Shown: positions 8,387-17,624, counted from the stretch's first letter. The stretch is DNA of 64,000 bases from Pedobacter rhodius (GCF_027213645.1 NZ_JAPWGL010000006.1:1-64000), one strand, 5' to 3'. The notes: generated by a model not told the origin, from the letters alone. Numbers and translations are program-made.

Positions 8387-8714
8387 TTCTATAAAGAAAT
8401 TTTTGTTGGATATTTTGATTGCTATCGAGACGATTGAAGCATATATTGGTGATCAAAAAATTTACAATGATTATCAGGTAAATAACTTATTGAAAGATGC
8501 CGTGGAACGAAATTTAATTACTATTGGTGAGGCTGTAAATAATTTATTAAAAGTCGAGGCATCTATACAAATTGGCAATGCCCGTAAAATAGTTGACACC
8601 CGAAACAGACTTACTCATGGCTACGATGATATCGATGATTCGCAGATTTGGGCAATCATCATTAATCATCTACCCAAATTAAAACTGGATATTACAGATT
8701 TACTAAAAAAGTAA
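8379..8714 (+). CDS. hepT: HepT-like HEPN-domain toxin
   Basis: A 111-residue all-helical HEPN (DUF86) protein, probable RNase toxin of the MntA/HepT module. The catalytic Rx4HxY motif is present as RNRLTHGY near residues 81-88, with VERNLITIGEA upstream as in the family. The Tyr in that motif is the kind of residue AMPylated by MntA. The start at ATG 8379 (MDNSIKK) gives the overlap with mntA. Toxin and antitoxin both look intact, so the module is probably active. It lies directly before the addA-like gene. Confidence 0.87.
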   Translation: MDNSIKKFLLDILIAIETIEAYIGDQKIYNDYQVNNLLKDAVERNLITIGEAVNNLLKVEASIQIGNARKIVDTRNRLTHGYDDIDDSQIWAIIINHLPKLKLDITDLLKK

Positions 8715-8801
8715 AACACCAGTAATTTTTAGCGGAATGCCAGTAGGGCGGGGTACTAAAAAAATAACAACCTAATTCACCCCTCAGCAGGGAATCATAA
8801 T

Positions 8802-11800
8802 ATGCCTCAACCCCTAAAAATTCTTCAAGCTTCAGCCGGTTCCGGTAAAACCTTTAGTTTAACGGCGCATTACCTTACATTGCTTTTTAGCGGTGAAAAC
8901 AAATACCGTGAAATATTAGCGGTAACGTTTACCAATAAGGCTACTGAAGAGATGAAATCGAGGATTTTGGAGGTTCTGGTTGGCCTGGCACAGGGAAATC
9001 CATCGAAGAAAATTGATGATTACCGCAAACTGATTTTGATTGCCTACCCTGAGCTTAATGCGGAAAGCCTAAAGCTAAAAGCCGATAAAATCTATCGTAA
9101 AATTCTGCACGACTACAGCCGCTTTTCGGTGAGTACCATTGATGGCTTCGTACAAAAAGTAATCCGGGGCTTTGCTTTTGAGTTAGGCTTAAACGCCGAT
9201 TATAATTTAGAAATGAATTATGATAAGGTAAAAAATGATTTGGTAAACAAACTCGATGAGGCCTTAAATGATAACAAACAACTTTTGCAGTGGATTATCG
9301 ATTTGGCCATCGAACGCATCAGCGATAACAAAAGCTGGAATTATAAAATCGAACTTTATAACCTCATCGGGGAAATTTTCTCAGAACGCTTTCAGATTTT
9401 TGAATCCGCCGTTGAGGAACTAGGTCTTGAAAACATTGACGAACTTTTCAAGAAATACATCATCTTAACCAAAGATGAAATCAATAATTTTGAAGGTGAA
9501 ATCATTCAGCTGGCAACCGATGCGCATGAGGTTCTTGAAGTTTTAGGGGTAGAAAACGACCAGCTAAAAGGTAAATCCCGAAGTCCGCTTACCAAATTGA
9601 TTTTAATTGCCCGCGGCGATTTCTCTAAAATAGAAGCTATTTTCAACCTCATTGATGAGCCTGATGAATGGTTTCAAAAAAATGCAGGCAGAACTGAAGC
9701 ATACGATGCGGTGAACCCTATTTTGCAAAAGATAAAAATGCATTATTTAACGCATTTGCCAAACTATCAACTTGCGATTGCTTTCAATAAAAACCTTTAT
9801 TATTTGCGGCTGATGCAGGAAATTGCTGTATTGCTTAAAGAATATCGGGCAGAAAATGATAATCTTTTAATCAGCGATGCACAAAAATTGATTTCCGGAA
9901 TTACCGAAGATGCAGGCGACAATCCGTCTTTTATCTGGGAGAAAGTTGGCAATAGATACCGCAATTTCCTGTTTGATGAATTTCAGGATACTTCGACCAG
10001 TCAGTGGAGAAGCTTTAAATCACTGCTAACGAATGCCATTGCGACGCCGAGTCTGGATTTAACCGACCATTTAATTGTTGGGGATACCAAACAATCTATT
10101 TATCGCTGGCGAAATGGCGACTGGAACATCTTGCATAAGCATGCCAAATTGGATGTTGGCGCACACAACGTTGTTGAAGAAAGTTTGGAAGAAAATTATC
10201 GAAGTGCGGAGAACATTATTACGTTTAACAATTTCCTTTACCATTCAATTCCTTTAACCTTGCAGAACGAGTTAAACCAAAACTTAGAAAGCAAGCCTGA
10301 TAGCATTTCGGCCTGGTGGAATACACAAAATTATAACTCCATTATAAGGGATATCTATGCCGGTTCTACACAAAATTTTGCCACAAATACACTTAAAGGC
10401 GGTACTATAAAAATTAAAAAATTTGGTAAAGACCATGCGCCGGATGAGGCCCGTTTTACGGAAACGGTTTTTCGCGATATTGCTTTAAGTGATATTGTTG
10501 ATGAGATTTTTTATTTAAAAAATGAGCAGAATTACGCTTTAAAAGATATTGCGATTTTGGTTCGGTCAAATAGCGAGGCATTGCTAACTGTACAGAAATT
10601 AATGGAGCAAGAACTGCCTGTTCTTTCCGGAGATGCCTTGATGATTTCAAACAACTCCGTCGTTAAACTCATCATCAATACCTTAAAAATATTGATTGGT
10701 TTAGATTCGCAGACAGCACTATACAAAGCAAACTGCATTGCGCTATACCACTCATTACATAATAAAGAGGCAAATGCGAACCATTATCTTAACCTCAACA
10801 ACGTTTCCTTAAGCACGTTAAGCAATGTTTTACCAAGATCGCTTTGTGAAAACTGGCAGTCGTGGCTGCAGCTTCCATTGCCAGAATTGGTAGAAATTTT
10901 AATTGAGGCTTATAACCTGAAAAACTTAATTCAACATTTGCCTTACCTTTTAGCATTCAGAGATTTAACCGCTAATGCAGGAAAGCTGGGTGAAAAAGGT
11001 ATAATTTCATTTTTAACCTGGTGGGATGAAGACGGCGTTAAAAAGTCGCTTCCATCGCCTGAAGGTGCAGATGCGATACAAATCATTACAATTCATAAAT
11101 CTAAAGGACTGGCGTTTAGAGCTGTTTTTGTTCCGTTCTGTAACTGGGAAGTGAAAGGCAAAACAAATTCAACTTTCTGGGTCTCCTCAGAAGATACTGT
11201 TTATAAGGAACTTCGCGGCATTCCGTTGAAATACAGCAAGGACTTAGCCGATTCTTCCATTGCGAAAGCATATTACGAAGAATTGCTTTACAATAACATG
11301 GATGCATTGAATATGCTGTATGTGGCTACAACACGCTCAAAGGATTATCTTTATATTTCAACAATGGGCAAGGCAGAACCGAAAGGGAATAAAGAAATTA
11401 ATTTGTCCAATATGGGCGATGTAATTAACCTCACTTTCGATGCGCAATTTGATGAAAATGGTGTTTATGAAATTGTAGATTATGTACCGAATGAAATTAA
11501 AACCGAGTATTCAAATTTCATTAATTTACAAAGTTACCCAACCAGCAGCCGCTTGTCTGAACTCTACATACCATCGGCAGAAAAGCATTTAAAGCACTTG
11601 GTTAACATTGAAAAATCGGGGAGAAAAGGTTCCTTGCTTCACGATATCCTGGCGAGCGCCAGCAGTGAAAAAGGCGTGGATGATTACACCGAAAATCTGG
11701 TTTTACAAGGCATTATTAAAGAAGAAGAAAGGCAAAAATTGATTGATTCGGCCTTAGAGGTATTAAATCATCCTGAACTGAAAGAAATTTTAAATAAGGC

Positions 11801-12038
11801 AACAGAAAGCATCACCGAGAAAAACATCATTGATGCAAGTGGTAAACTTCATCGGCCTGATAGAGTTTTAATTAATGAAGATGAAGTGATTATTCTGGAT
11901 TATAAATTTACTTTGGAAGAAAGCGACATGCACATTCAACAGGTAAATAAATACAGGAATTTGCTTTTGGAAATGGGTTATAAGAATATTAAGACCTATC
12001 TTTTCTATGCGGTTAAAGGGAAATTGAAATTGGTTTGA
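8802..12038 (+). CDS. addA: AddA/RecB-like UvrD helicase-nuclease
   Basis: A 1078-residue superfamily-1 helicase with a C-terminal nuclease domain, the motor subunit of an AddAB-type complex that resects double-strand breaks and attacks phage DNA. Walker A ASAGSGKT is at residues 10-17. Motif II, DEFQDTST, is at about 392; GDTKQSIYRWRNGD at about 426; HKSKGLAF at about 765; YVATTRSKDYLY near 840. The C-terminus has the PD-(D/E)xK parts: GSLLHDIL (His), HRPDRVLI (Asp) and ILDYKF (Asp-x-Lys). The natural partner is the nuclease gene at 13795, but an unrelated gene sits between the two. Confidence 0.88.
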   Translation: MPQPLKILQASAGSGKTFSLTAHYLTLLFSGENKYREILAVTFTNKATEEMKSRILEVLVGLAQGNPSKKIDDYRKLILIAYPELNAESLKLKADKIYRKILHDYSRFSVSTIDGFVQKVIRGFAFELGLNADYNLEMNYDKVKNDLVNKLDEALNDNKQLLQWIIDLAIERISDNKSWNYKIELYNLIGEIFSERFQIFESAVEELGLENIDELFKKYIILTKDEINNFEGEIIQLATDAHEVLEVLGVENDQLKGKSRSPLTKLILIARGDFSKIEAIFNLIDEPDEWFQKNAGRTEAYDAVNPILQKIKMHYLTHLPNYQLAIAFNKNLYYLRLMQEIAVLLKEYRAENDNLLISDAQKLISGITEDAGDNPSFIWEKVGNRYRNFLFDEFQDTSTSQWRSFKSLLTNAIATPSLDLTDHLIVGDTKQSIYRWRNGDWNILHKHAKLDVGAHNVVEESLEENYRSAENIITFNNFLYHSIPLTLQNELNQNLESKPDSISAWWNTQNYNSIIRDIYAGSTQNFATNTLKGGTIKIKKFGKDHAPDEARFTETVFRDIALSDIVDEIFYLKNEQNYALKDIAILVRSNSEALLTVQKLMEQELPVLSGDALMISNNSVVKLIINTLKILIGLDSQTALYKANCIALYHSLHNKEANANHYLNLNNVSLSTLSNVLPRSLCENWQSWLQLPLPELVEILIEAYNLKNLIQHLPYLLAFRDLTANAGKLGEKGIISFLTWWDEDGVKKSLPSPEGADAIQIITIHKSKGLAFRAVFVPFCNWEVKGKTNSTFWVSSEDTVYKELRGIPLKYSKDLADSSIAKAYYEELLYNNMDALNMLYVATTRSKDYLYISTMGKAEPKGNKEINLSNMGDVINLTFDAQFDENGVYEIVDYVPNEIKTEYSNFINLQSYPTSSRLSELYIPSAEKHLKHLVNIEKSGRKGSLLHDILASASSEKGVDDYTENLVLQGIIKEEERQKLIDSALEVLNHPELKEILNKATESITEKNIIDASGKLHRPDRVLINEDEVIILDYKFTLEESDMHIQQVNKYRNLLLEMGYKNIKTYLFYAVKGKLKLV

Positions 12039-12060
12039 CATCTATGTTGAATTATATAAC

Positions 12061-12090
12061 TTGTCTTAACCTACATAAATCTTATCTTTG
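12061..12090 (+). promoter_or_regulatory. Promoter of the AlbA_2 gene
   Basis: TTG at 12061-12063, 19 bases, then TATCTTTG at 12083-12090, an exact TAnnTTTG. It lies in the 79-base gap after addA and 27 bases before ATG 12118, so the inserted gene can be expressed on its own. Confidence 0.65.
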
Positions 12091-12117
12091 GAATAAAAGA
12101 TAATTTCATTAAGTTAT

Positions 12118-13578
12118 ATGAGTAAACATTGGATAAACAGGGCGTTCAGTTTATTGGATCATACTTTAGGGAATGTTCCATTAGAGCTAAATGATTTAGA
12201 TTGGAAAGAAAGTTTATCTGCAAATACAAACAAACTTGCTCAACATATATCTGCCCTTTCAAATTATCCAGGCGGTGGCTTCATTGTTTTTGGCATCAAT
12301 GATAAAACAGCTGAAGTGGTGGGTATCTTACATCAACAAGCAAATCTAATCGTTGAGCGTTTAAGTTCTATTGGTAGAGATAGTTTAGAACCTAATGTTA
12401 GTTTAGATCATAGTATAGAAGTATTTAAAGAAAAAGAAATATTAATAGTATTTATTAAAGAAAGTGCTGTTAAACCTGTGTATTTAAAGAGCAAAACGAT
12501 AGAAGATACTTTTGTGAGAACAGGTGGTTGTACACAAAAAGCTTCTAGGCAGGAGGTGGGTGGTTTACTTTTAAATAGTAAAACCCCAAATTATGAAGAA
12601 TTGCATTCTACAAAGTTATTAACCGAAATGCAAGTTTTGTCTTTATTAGATTATAGGGAATTGTTCAATTTGCTTAGCAAACCTATTCCGGCAACTTCAT
12701 CAGAAATCATTTATCTGCTAAAAGATGAGGGAATAATAATTGAAGAAAATAACGGATATTATATAACAAACTTAGGTGCGCTAACCTGTGCTGTAAATCT
12801 TAATGATTTTGATGGTCTATCTAGAAAATCTATTAGAGTTATAAAATATAAGGGACTTAATAAAGTGGAAACGGAGAGAGAATATCCAGGATCTAAAGGA
12901 TATGCAATAGGTTTTGAAGGGCTTATCAATTTCGTAAAACAAATGCTACCGTCTAGTGAAATTATTAAATCAGCATTTAGAAGTGAACAAACCATTTTTC
13001 CTGAAATTGCCTTAAGAGAATTATTTGCAAATGCACTTATACATCAAGATTTTAATATTAGGGGAACAGGTCCTGTTATTGAAATATTTGATGATAGAAT
13101 ATCTATAACTAACCCTGGAAGACTTCTCCCATCTAAAAAGCTTGACAGGATTATTGGGACAACACCTTTAAGTAGAAATGAAAAATTGGCATCTTCGTTT
13201 AGAAGATTGAAAATCTGTGAAGAAAGAGGCTCTGGCTTTACAAAAACTATTGCAGGTATAGAATTATACGGACTACCACCTTTAAAAATTGAAGAGCTGG
13301 AGACTGCTTTTAGAGCTACTTTATATATCCCAAAACCATTTGCTAAATTATCAGAAGTTGAAAGAATAGAAGCTTGTTATCAGCATGCTATTATTCAATA
13401 CCTCAGCAGCGGTAGTATGAATAATACTTCGCTTAGAGAAAGATTTAAGATGAGCGAGCGTCAAAGGTCACAAGTCTCTTTAGTAATAAAAAATACTTTA
13501 GAAGCTGGTAAAATTAGACTTAAAGATCCTGATAATAACTCTACAAAATTTGTAGAATACATTCCTTATTGGGGATAG
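12118..13578 (+). CDS. AlbA_2 (Schlafen-type) / HATPase DNA-binding protein
   Basis: A 486-residue protein of the putative transcriptional-regulator family with an AlbA_2 domain (residues about 18-140: DLDWKESLSAN, NYPGGGFIVFGI). A GHKL-type ATPase domain follows, with RELFANALIHQDF at about 298-310 (the conserved Glu/Asn ATP-Mg region) and EERGSGF at about 367. A C-terminal winged-helix segment ends it. Family members are regulators, and relatives occur in defence islands. Codon use looks more AT-rich than the flanking genes (AGA arginine dominates). It has its own promoter, splits the addA/addB pair and is followed by four repeats. Horizontal acquisition is inferred. Confidence 0.83.
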   Translation: MSKHWINRAFSLLDHTLGNVPLELNDLDWKESLSANTNKLAQHISALSNYPGGGFIVFGINDKTAEVVGILHQQANLIVERLSSIGRDSLEPNVSLDHSIEVFKEKEILIVFIKESAVKPVYLKSKTIEDTFVRTGGCTQKASRQEVGGLLLNSKTPNYEELHSTKLLTEMQVLSLLDYRELFNLLSKPIPATSSEIIYLLKDEGIIIEENNGYYITNLGALTCAVNLNDFDGLSRKSIRVIKYKGLNKVETEREYPGSKGYAIGFEGLINFVKQMLPSSEIIKSAFRSEQTIFPEIALRELFANALIHQDFNIRGTGPVIEIFDDRISITNPGRLLPSKKLDRIIGTTPLSRNEKLASSFRRLKICEERGSGFTKTIAGIELYGLPPLKIEELETAFRATLYIPKPFAKLSEVERIEACYQHAIIQYLSSGSMNNTSLRERFKMSERQRSQVSLVIKNTLEAGKIRLKDPDNNSTKFVEYIPYWG

Positions 13579-13581
13579 TTC

Positions 13582-13754
13582 TGCTTCATTACAAAAACAA
13601 CAAAAAACATAACTATTTGATATTCAAGCTGTTTTTGCTTCGTTAGAAAAACGACATATTAATAATATAAAATAAATCTTGCTTCGCTATAGAAACAGAA
13701 TTTAAGTTAACTTGTTGATAATCATGGTGTTTTTGCTTCGTTATAAAAACGACA
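13582..13754 (+). repeat. Four phased 21-bp repeats after the AlbA_2 gene
   Basis: Four copies of TGCTTCGTTAnAAAAACGAC-like sequence start at 13582, 13636, 13680 and 13734 (spacing 54, 44, 54). Copies 2 and 4 are a 28-mer (13630-13657, 13728-13755) with one mismatch; copies 1 and 3 are degenerate. Copies 2 and 4 can fold as GTTTTT/AAAAAC hairpins. The spacings differ by one helical turn, so all copies lie on one DNA face. The array fills the gap between the AlbA_2 and addB-like genes. Confidence 0.85.
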
Positions 13755-13794
13755 TGATATAAATTGATAACAATCTGAATACTCAAGATCTGAT

Positions 13795-16659
13795 ATGAAA
13801 CCATTTTTACAGGAAGTTGCCGAAGATTTAGTTGCCAGATTTGGAAATCAGCTGGAAAATTGCGCTATTGTGTTCAATAATAAAAGACCGGCTGCGTATT
13901 TACAAAAGCATTTTGCAGATATTATTGGTAAGCCTTTTTTCAGTCCGTCGTTTTTTACCATTCAGGAGTTCTTTGCCTGCTCTACAAGTTATAAAATTGC
14001 CGATTTTTATTTGCAGTTTTTCACTTTGCACCGAATATATAATCAACTATTGGCAGAAGAAAAACTGGAAACAATTTCCAGTCATAAGTTTTTTCCTTTG
14101 GCTAAAATTATTTTGAGTGATTTTAACCAGGTAGATGCTGATTTAGTTGACGCTGAAAGGCTGTATCGAGATTTGGAAGACATCTCCGTTATCAACCAGG
14201 ATTTTGATTATTTAAGCCCGGAGCAATATCAGTTTCTTGCTCAATTCTGGACTTCCTATTCAGAAGGAAAACATAAAAAGCAGCAGGAATTATTTATCAA
14301 AATGTGGCGAAGGATGCCCAAGCTGTATCATAAATTTCACTCAACGCTGAAAGAACAAGGTTATTTAACCAATGGTTCAGTTTACCGCCATTTGGCAGAT
14401 GATATAACAAGTCATCAGGAATTCATCTCCAATTTTGATAAAGGGAAAATTATTTTTGTAGGTTTTAATGCGTTGAGCAGTGCCGAGGCCAAAATATTTA
14501 CGCAGTTACAGGAAACGGGTAAAGCGTTGTTCTACTTTGATGCAGACAGTTACTATTTAGATGATGCTTCGCAGGAAGCCGGACTGTTTCTAAGAAAAAA
14601 CTTAGATGTGCTTGGCCTTAAAAATGAATTCGCCGAACAGGTGAGTTTAATGAAAACCGGTAAGCACGATGTTAATGTTTTTAAGGTTCAGGGGCAATCT
14701 GCACAGGCAAAAATCCTGAATAACATTTTAGAAGAGGATTACATAAATGCTGAAGCTGTCGGCAAAACGGTTGTGGTTTTAGCCGATGAAAGTTTACTGA
14801 TCCCAACTTTACAAACCATCCCGACAACTTTCAACGGCAACGCAATAGACCTTAATGTAACAATGGGTTATGCCTTATCCACCTCCGCTATTTTCGGGTT
14901 GGTGGATTTGTGGCTGACCAGCCAACTGGAGATTTTACAAGCTGATAAAGTAACTTATAAAAATGTTGAGGCTTTTCTTACACACCCGCTAACAGGATTA
15001 ACACAAAGAATGCGTGATAAAATTCTGACGGCCTTGCTTGAAGAGAACCAGGTTGAAATTGACCATAACCGCCTGATAAGGCAAAGTGGTTTGTTCGAAG
15101 TTTTTTATGAAAAAATTGAAAGCCCTAAATCGGTAGTCACTAACCTGCTGGCGGTTTTAGACTTTGTTTTAACAAGGTTATCGAATGCAAAAACGCTTAA
15201 GAAAATAGATGCAGAACTTTTTGTAAAAACCATTCAGGAATTAAACCGATTACACGATACTTTTAGCAATCACATCAGCAAAGAGGAAATTCCATTTATA
15301 ATTTACCTGGTCCAGAAATCTTTACAATCCATTGCAGTTCCGCTTTCCGGCGATCCGTTAAATGGTATTCAGGTAATGGGTTTACTCGAAACCAGAAACC
15401 TCAATTTCGATAAGGTTGTTATCCTCGGCTTCAATGAGGGTATTATTCCGAAATCATCCATCGGAAACAGTTTTATTCCCGATTCAATACGCAGGGTTTA
15501 CGGTTTACCTGTTCTGGAAAATCTTGATGCCATTTCATCTTACATGGTTTACCGTTTAATGCAACGGGCGGAAAACATCAATTTGGTTTACAATAGTTTA
15601 ACAGATGAGTCTACATCGGGCGAAGCCAGCAGGATTTTAAAGCAACTGGAATATGAAAGCGGTTTCAATTTTACGTACAATGAGCTAAACCCGGATGTCA
15701 AAACAGAGCCATTCAAAGAAGTTCAAATCGAAAAAACAGATAATGCATTTATTCAGGAAACCTTGCAGAAGTACCTGGATAAAAAGAAAATTTTGTCTCC
15801 TTCCGCTTTAACGCAATACATCTCCAACCCGATTGATTTTTTCTTCAATTATATTGCCGGAATTAAAGAGCCAAAAGAAATCAGTGCAGTTGTAGAGGCC
15901 AATGAAATCGGTTCAATTTTGCATAAAGTAATGGAATATTTCTATACAGATTTAAAAAAAGCAGAAATTACCGAAGAACGCATTACAGCGCAACGAAAGA
16001 AAGTTCCTCAAATGATTCAGAAAGCTTTTAATACGGTCATGTTCAAACATCCTGATTTGGTGATGGAGTATAAAGGCATGCAAAAAGTGATTCTCGCCAT
16101 TGTGGATGCTTATGTAAATATCATTCTCAACCAGGATATTTCGCAAACACCTTTTACGATTATTAGTCTGGAACAAAAAGTAGAAGCTGAAATTAGTTTC
16201 CCGCTTAACGGGAAAGAAGAAAGTATTAAAATCTTCGGCTTTATCGACAGGGTTGATGTTAAAGACGGTATTACAAAAATTATTGATTATAAGACTGGAA
16301 GTGATAAGTTAGCTTTTAAAGACATTGATGAACTCTTCAATTCAGATGGGAAACATATTAATAAAGCCCTGATTCAAACCTTGCTCTATACGTATGCTTA
16401 CGAACAATTTTCGGGTAAAACTTGTGTGGAACCAAATTTGTATATCGTTAAAACCATGAACGATGCAACTTTGGGTGGCGTATGGTTTAAATCCAACCGG
16501 CAGGTTTTAAGAGGCGATTTCCTTGAAGAAATTAAACCTTTGTTTTTAACCAGGCTTAAAGAAAAACTAGCAGAACTTTTTGGTGCACCATATTTTAAAG
16601 CCAGCGAAATTCCGGATAATTACAAATATTCGATTTATAAAACGCTGTTTGGGAAGTAG
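13795..16659 (+). CDS. addB: AddB-like PD-(D/E)xK nuclease
   Basis: A 954-residue second subunit of the AddAB-type complex. The N-terminal helicase-like part is inactive-looking: where a Walker A would stand it reads FNNKRPAAYLQ. The C-terminal nuclease domain contains SPSALTQYISNP (about 669), EIGSILHKVMEYFY (His about 706), GFIDRVDV (Asp about 818) and IIDYKTG (Asp-x-Lys about 830). In AddB of Firmicutes a Cys in the first of these segments and three later Cys hold an Fe-S cluster; here the position is Asn, so the cluster is probably absent. It starts 216 bases after the AlbA_2 gene. Confidence 0.85.
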   Translation: MKPFLQEVAEDLVARFGNQLENCAIVFNNKRPAAYLQKHFADIIGKPFFSPSFFTIQEFFACSTSYKIADFYLQFFTLHRIYNQLLAEEKLETISSHKFFPLAKIILSDFNQVDADLVDAERLYRDLEDISVINQDFDYLSPEQYQFLAQFWTSYSEGKHKKQQELFIKMWRRMPKLYHKFHSTLKEQGYLTNGSVYRHLADDITSHQEFISNFDKGKIIFVGFNALSSAEAKIFTQLQETGKALFYFDADSYYLDDASQEAGLFLRKNLDVLGLKNEFAEQVSLMKTGKHDVNVFKVQGQSAQAKILNNILEEDYINAEAVGKTVVVLADESLLIPTLQTIPTTFNGNAIDLNVTMGYALSTSAIFGLVDLWLTSQLEILQADKVTYKNVEAFLTHPLTGLTQRMRDKILTALLEENQVEIDHNRLIRQSGLFEVFYEKIESPKSVVTNLLAVLDFVLTRLSNAKTLKKIDAELFVKTIQELNRLHDTFSNHISKEEIPFIIYLVQKSLQSIAVPLSGDPLNGIQVMGLLETRNLNFDKVVILGFNEGIIPKSSIGNSFIPDSIRRVYGLPVLENLDAISSYMVYRLMQRAENINLVYNSLTDESTSGEASRILKQLEYESGFNFTYNELNPDVKTEPFKEVQIEKTDNAFIQETLQKYLDKKKILSPSALTQYISNPIDFFFNYIAGIKEPKEISAVVEANEIGSILHKVMEYFYTDLKKAEITEERITAQRKKVPQMIQKAFNTVMFKHPDLVMEYKGMQKVILAIVDAYVNIILNQDISQTPFTIISLEQKVEAEISFPLNGKEESIKIFGFIDRVDVKDGITKIIDYKTGSDKLAFKDIDELFNSDGKHINKALIQTLLYTYAYEQFSGKTCVEPNLYIVKTMNDATLGGVWFKSNRQVLRGDFLEEIKPLFLTRLKEKLAELFGAPYFKASEIPDNYKYSIYKTLFGK

Positions 16660-16673
16660 CTTGTCGCTGTTCT

Positions 16674-16880
16674 AACCGCAAAGAATTGAAGAAAGGCGCA
16701 AAGAACGCTAAGCTTCGATGCTATATTAACCACAGAGCGCATAAAGAAATGCACCGGGAACATCGCGTTGTTGTCCGAAATATAAAATCTCTCTTTTCGC
16801 TTTGTGAAAATCTTATTGTTATCCGTGGTGAAATAAAAACTTTTCCTTCTTTGCGAAGAACTTTGCGCGCTTTGCGGTTA
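16674..16880. repeat. Nested inverted repeat, CGCAAAG type
   Basis: Outer arms AACCGCAAAG and CTTTGCGGTTA enclose GGCGCAAAGAACGC and CTTTGCGAAGAACTTTGCGCG, which enclose TTAACCACAGAG and CTTTGTGAAAATC / ATCCGTGGTG. The whole is a roughly 200-base nested palindrome. Its right half is repeated directly at 16939-17020. Confidence 0.7.
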
Positions 16881-16938
16881 ATCTTTTTGGAAAGTGAGTT
16901 GCAGCGCATATGCAGGTAAATAAATCAACAATCTCTGT

Positions 16939-17020
16939 TTTCTCTGTGAAAATCTTAGTGTTCTCCGTGGTAAATAAAAAATTGCCTTCTTTGCAAAAAA
17001 CTTTGTGCGCTTTGCGGTTA
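16939..17020. repeat. Direct copy of the right half of the CGCAAAG repeat
   Basis: TTCTCTGTGAAAATCTTAGTG ... CTTTGTGCGCTTTGCGGTTAATCTTTT repeats the right arm of the 16674-16880 palindrome with small changes. It ends 17 bases before the acetyltransferase start. Confidence 0.65.
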
Positions 17021-17037
17021 ATCTTTTAAATTTAAAA

Positions 17038-17595
17038 ATGCTAATCCTCAATTTCACCAAATTTCCTGTTTTAGAAACCGAACGCCTGATACTTCGTGAA
17101 CACGCCCTTTCAGACGCCGAAAATATATATGCGCTGCGCACCAACGAAATGGTCATGAAATATATAAACCGTGAACGACCAAAAGATTTAGCAGACGTTA
17201 AAACATTCGTTACCACATTTAACGAGGGATTTGAAAATGGCGACAACCTGGCCTGGGTAATTGCCCTGAAAGAAAACCCCGCACATATGATTGGCTCCGT
17301 AGGTTACTGGCGGACTGATTATGCAAACCACAGGGCAGAAATCGGTTACATGTTACATCCCGATTATTGGCGTAAAGGCATTATTTCCGAAGCTTTAAAA
17401 AGAACAATAGATTTTGGTTTTGAAGATATGAACCTGCATACCATTAAGGCAAATATTAATGTCGAAAATGATGCATCACGGCAAATGCTTATTAAACATG
17501 GTTTTGTTAAAGAAGCACATTTCAGACAGGATTATTATTTCAGAGGACAATTTTTAGACAGCGAGATTTACGGATTACTGAACCCAAATCATTAA
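17038..17595 (+). CDS. GNAT N-acetyltransferase, RimJ/RimL type
   Basis: A 185-residue Gcn5-related acetyltransferase of the Acetyltransf_3 group, using acetyl-CoA to modify an amino group (protein N-terminus or small molecule). The family opening ETERLILREHALSDAENIY is at residues about 14-32; the acetyl-CoA-binding loop is in HPDYWRKGIISEALKR, and VENDASRQMLIKHGFVKEA matches the C-terminal GNAT motif. The start is ATG 17038 because the longer frame from 17005 is CGCAAAG repeat. The substrate is unknown. Confidence 0.85.
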   Translation: MLILNFTKFPVLETERLILREHALSDAENIYALRTNEMVMKYINRERPKDLADVKTFVTTFNEGFENGDNLAWVIALKENPAHMIGSVGYWRTDYANHRAEIGYMLHPDYWRKGIISEALKRTIDFGFEDMNLHTIKANINVENDASRQMLIKHGFVKEAHFRQDYYFRGQFLDSEIYGLLNPNH

Positions 17596-17613
17596 ACCAA
17601 TCCATAATTTTTT

Positions 17614-17621
17614 TATATTTG
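17614..17621 (+). promoter_or_regulatory. -7 box before the YRLDRT pseudogene
   Basis: TATATTTG exactly matches TAnnTTTG and ends 3 bases before ATG 17625. It suggests that the broken gene was once, and may still be, transcribed. Confidence 0.4.
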
Positions 17622-17624
17622 ACT

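Larger units (their letters stand above)
16660..17037. other. Repeat-filled intergenic gap
   Basis: A 378-base gap made almost wholly of nested CGCAAAG/CTTTGCG and CCACAGAG/CTCTGTGG repeats (see the two repeat entries). A 77-residue open frame here (16686-16919) is repeat sequence and I do not call it a gene. Confidence 0.7.

Noticed and set aside
13582..13754. CRISPR array
   Set aside because: Only four copies, two of them degenerate, with gaps of 33, 23 and 33 bases and no cas genes nearby.
16686..16919. 77-residue ORF
   Set aside because: It lies wholly within the nested CGCAAAG repeat and has no homology-like features.
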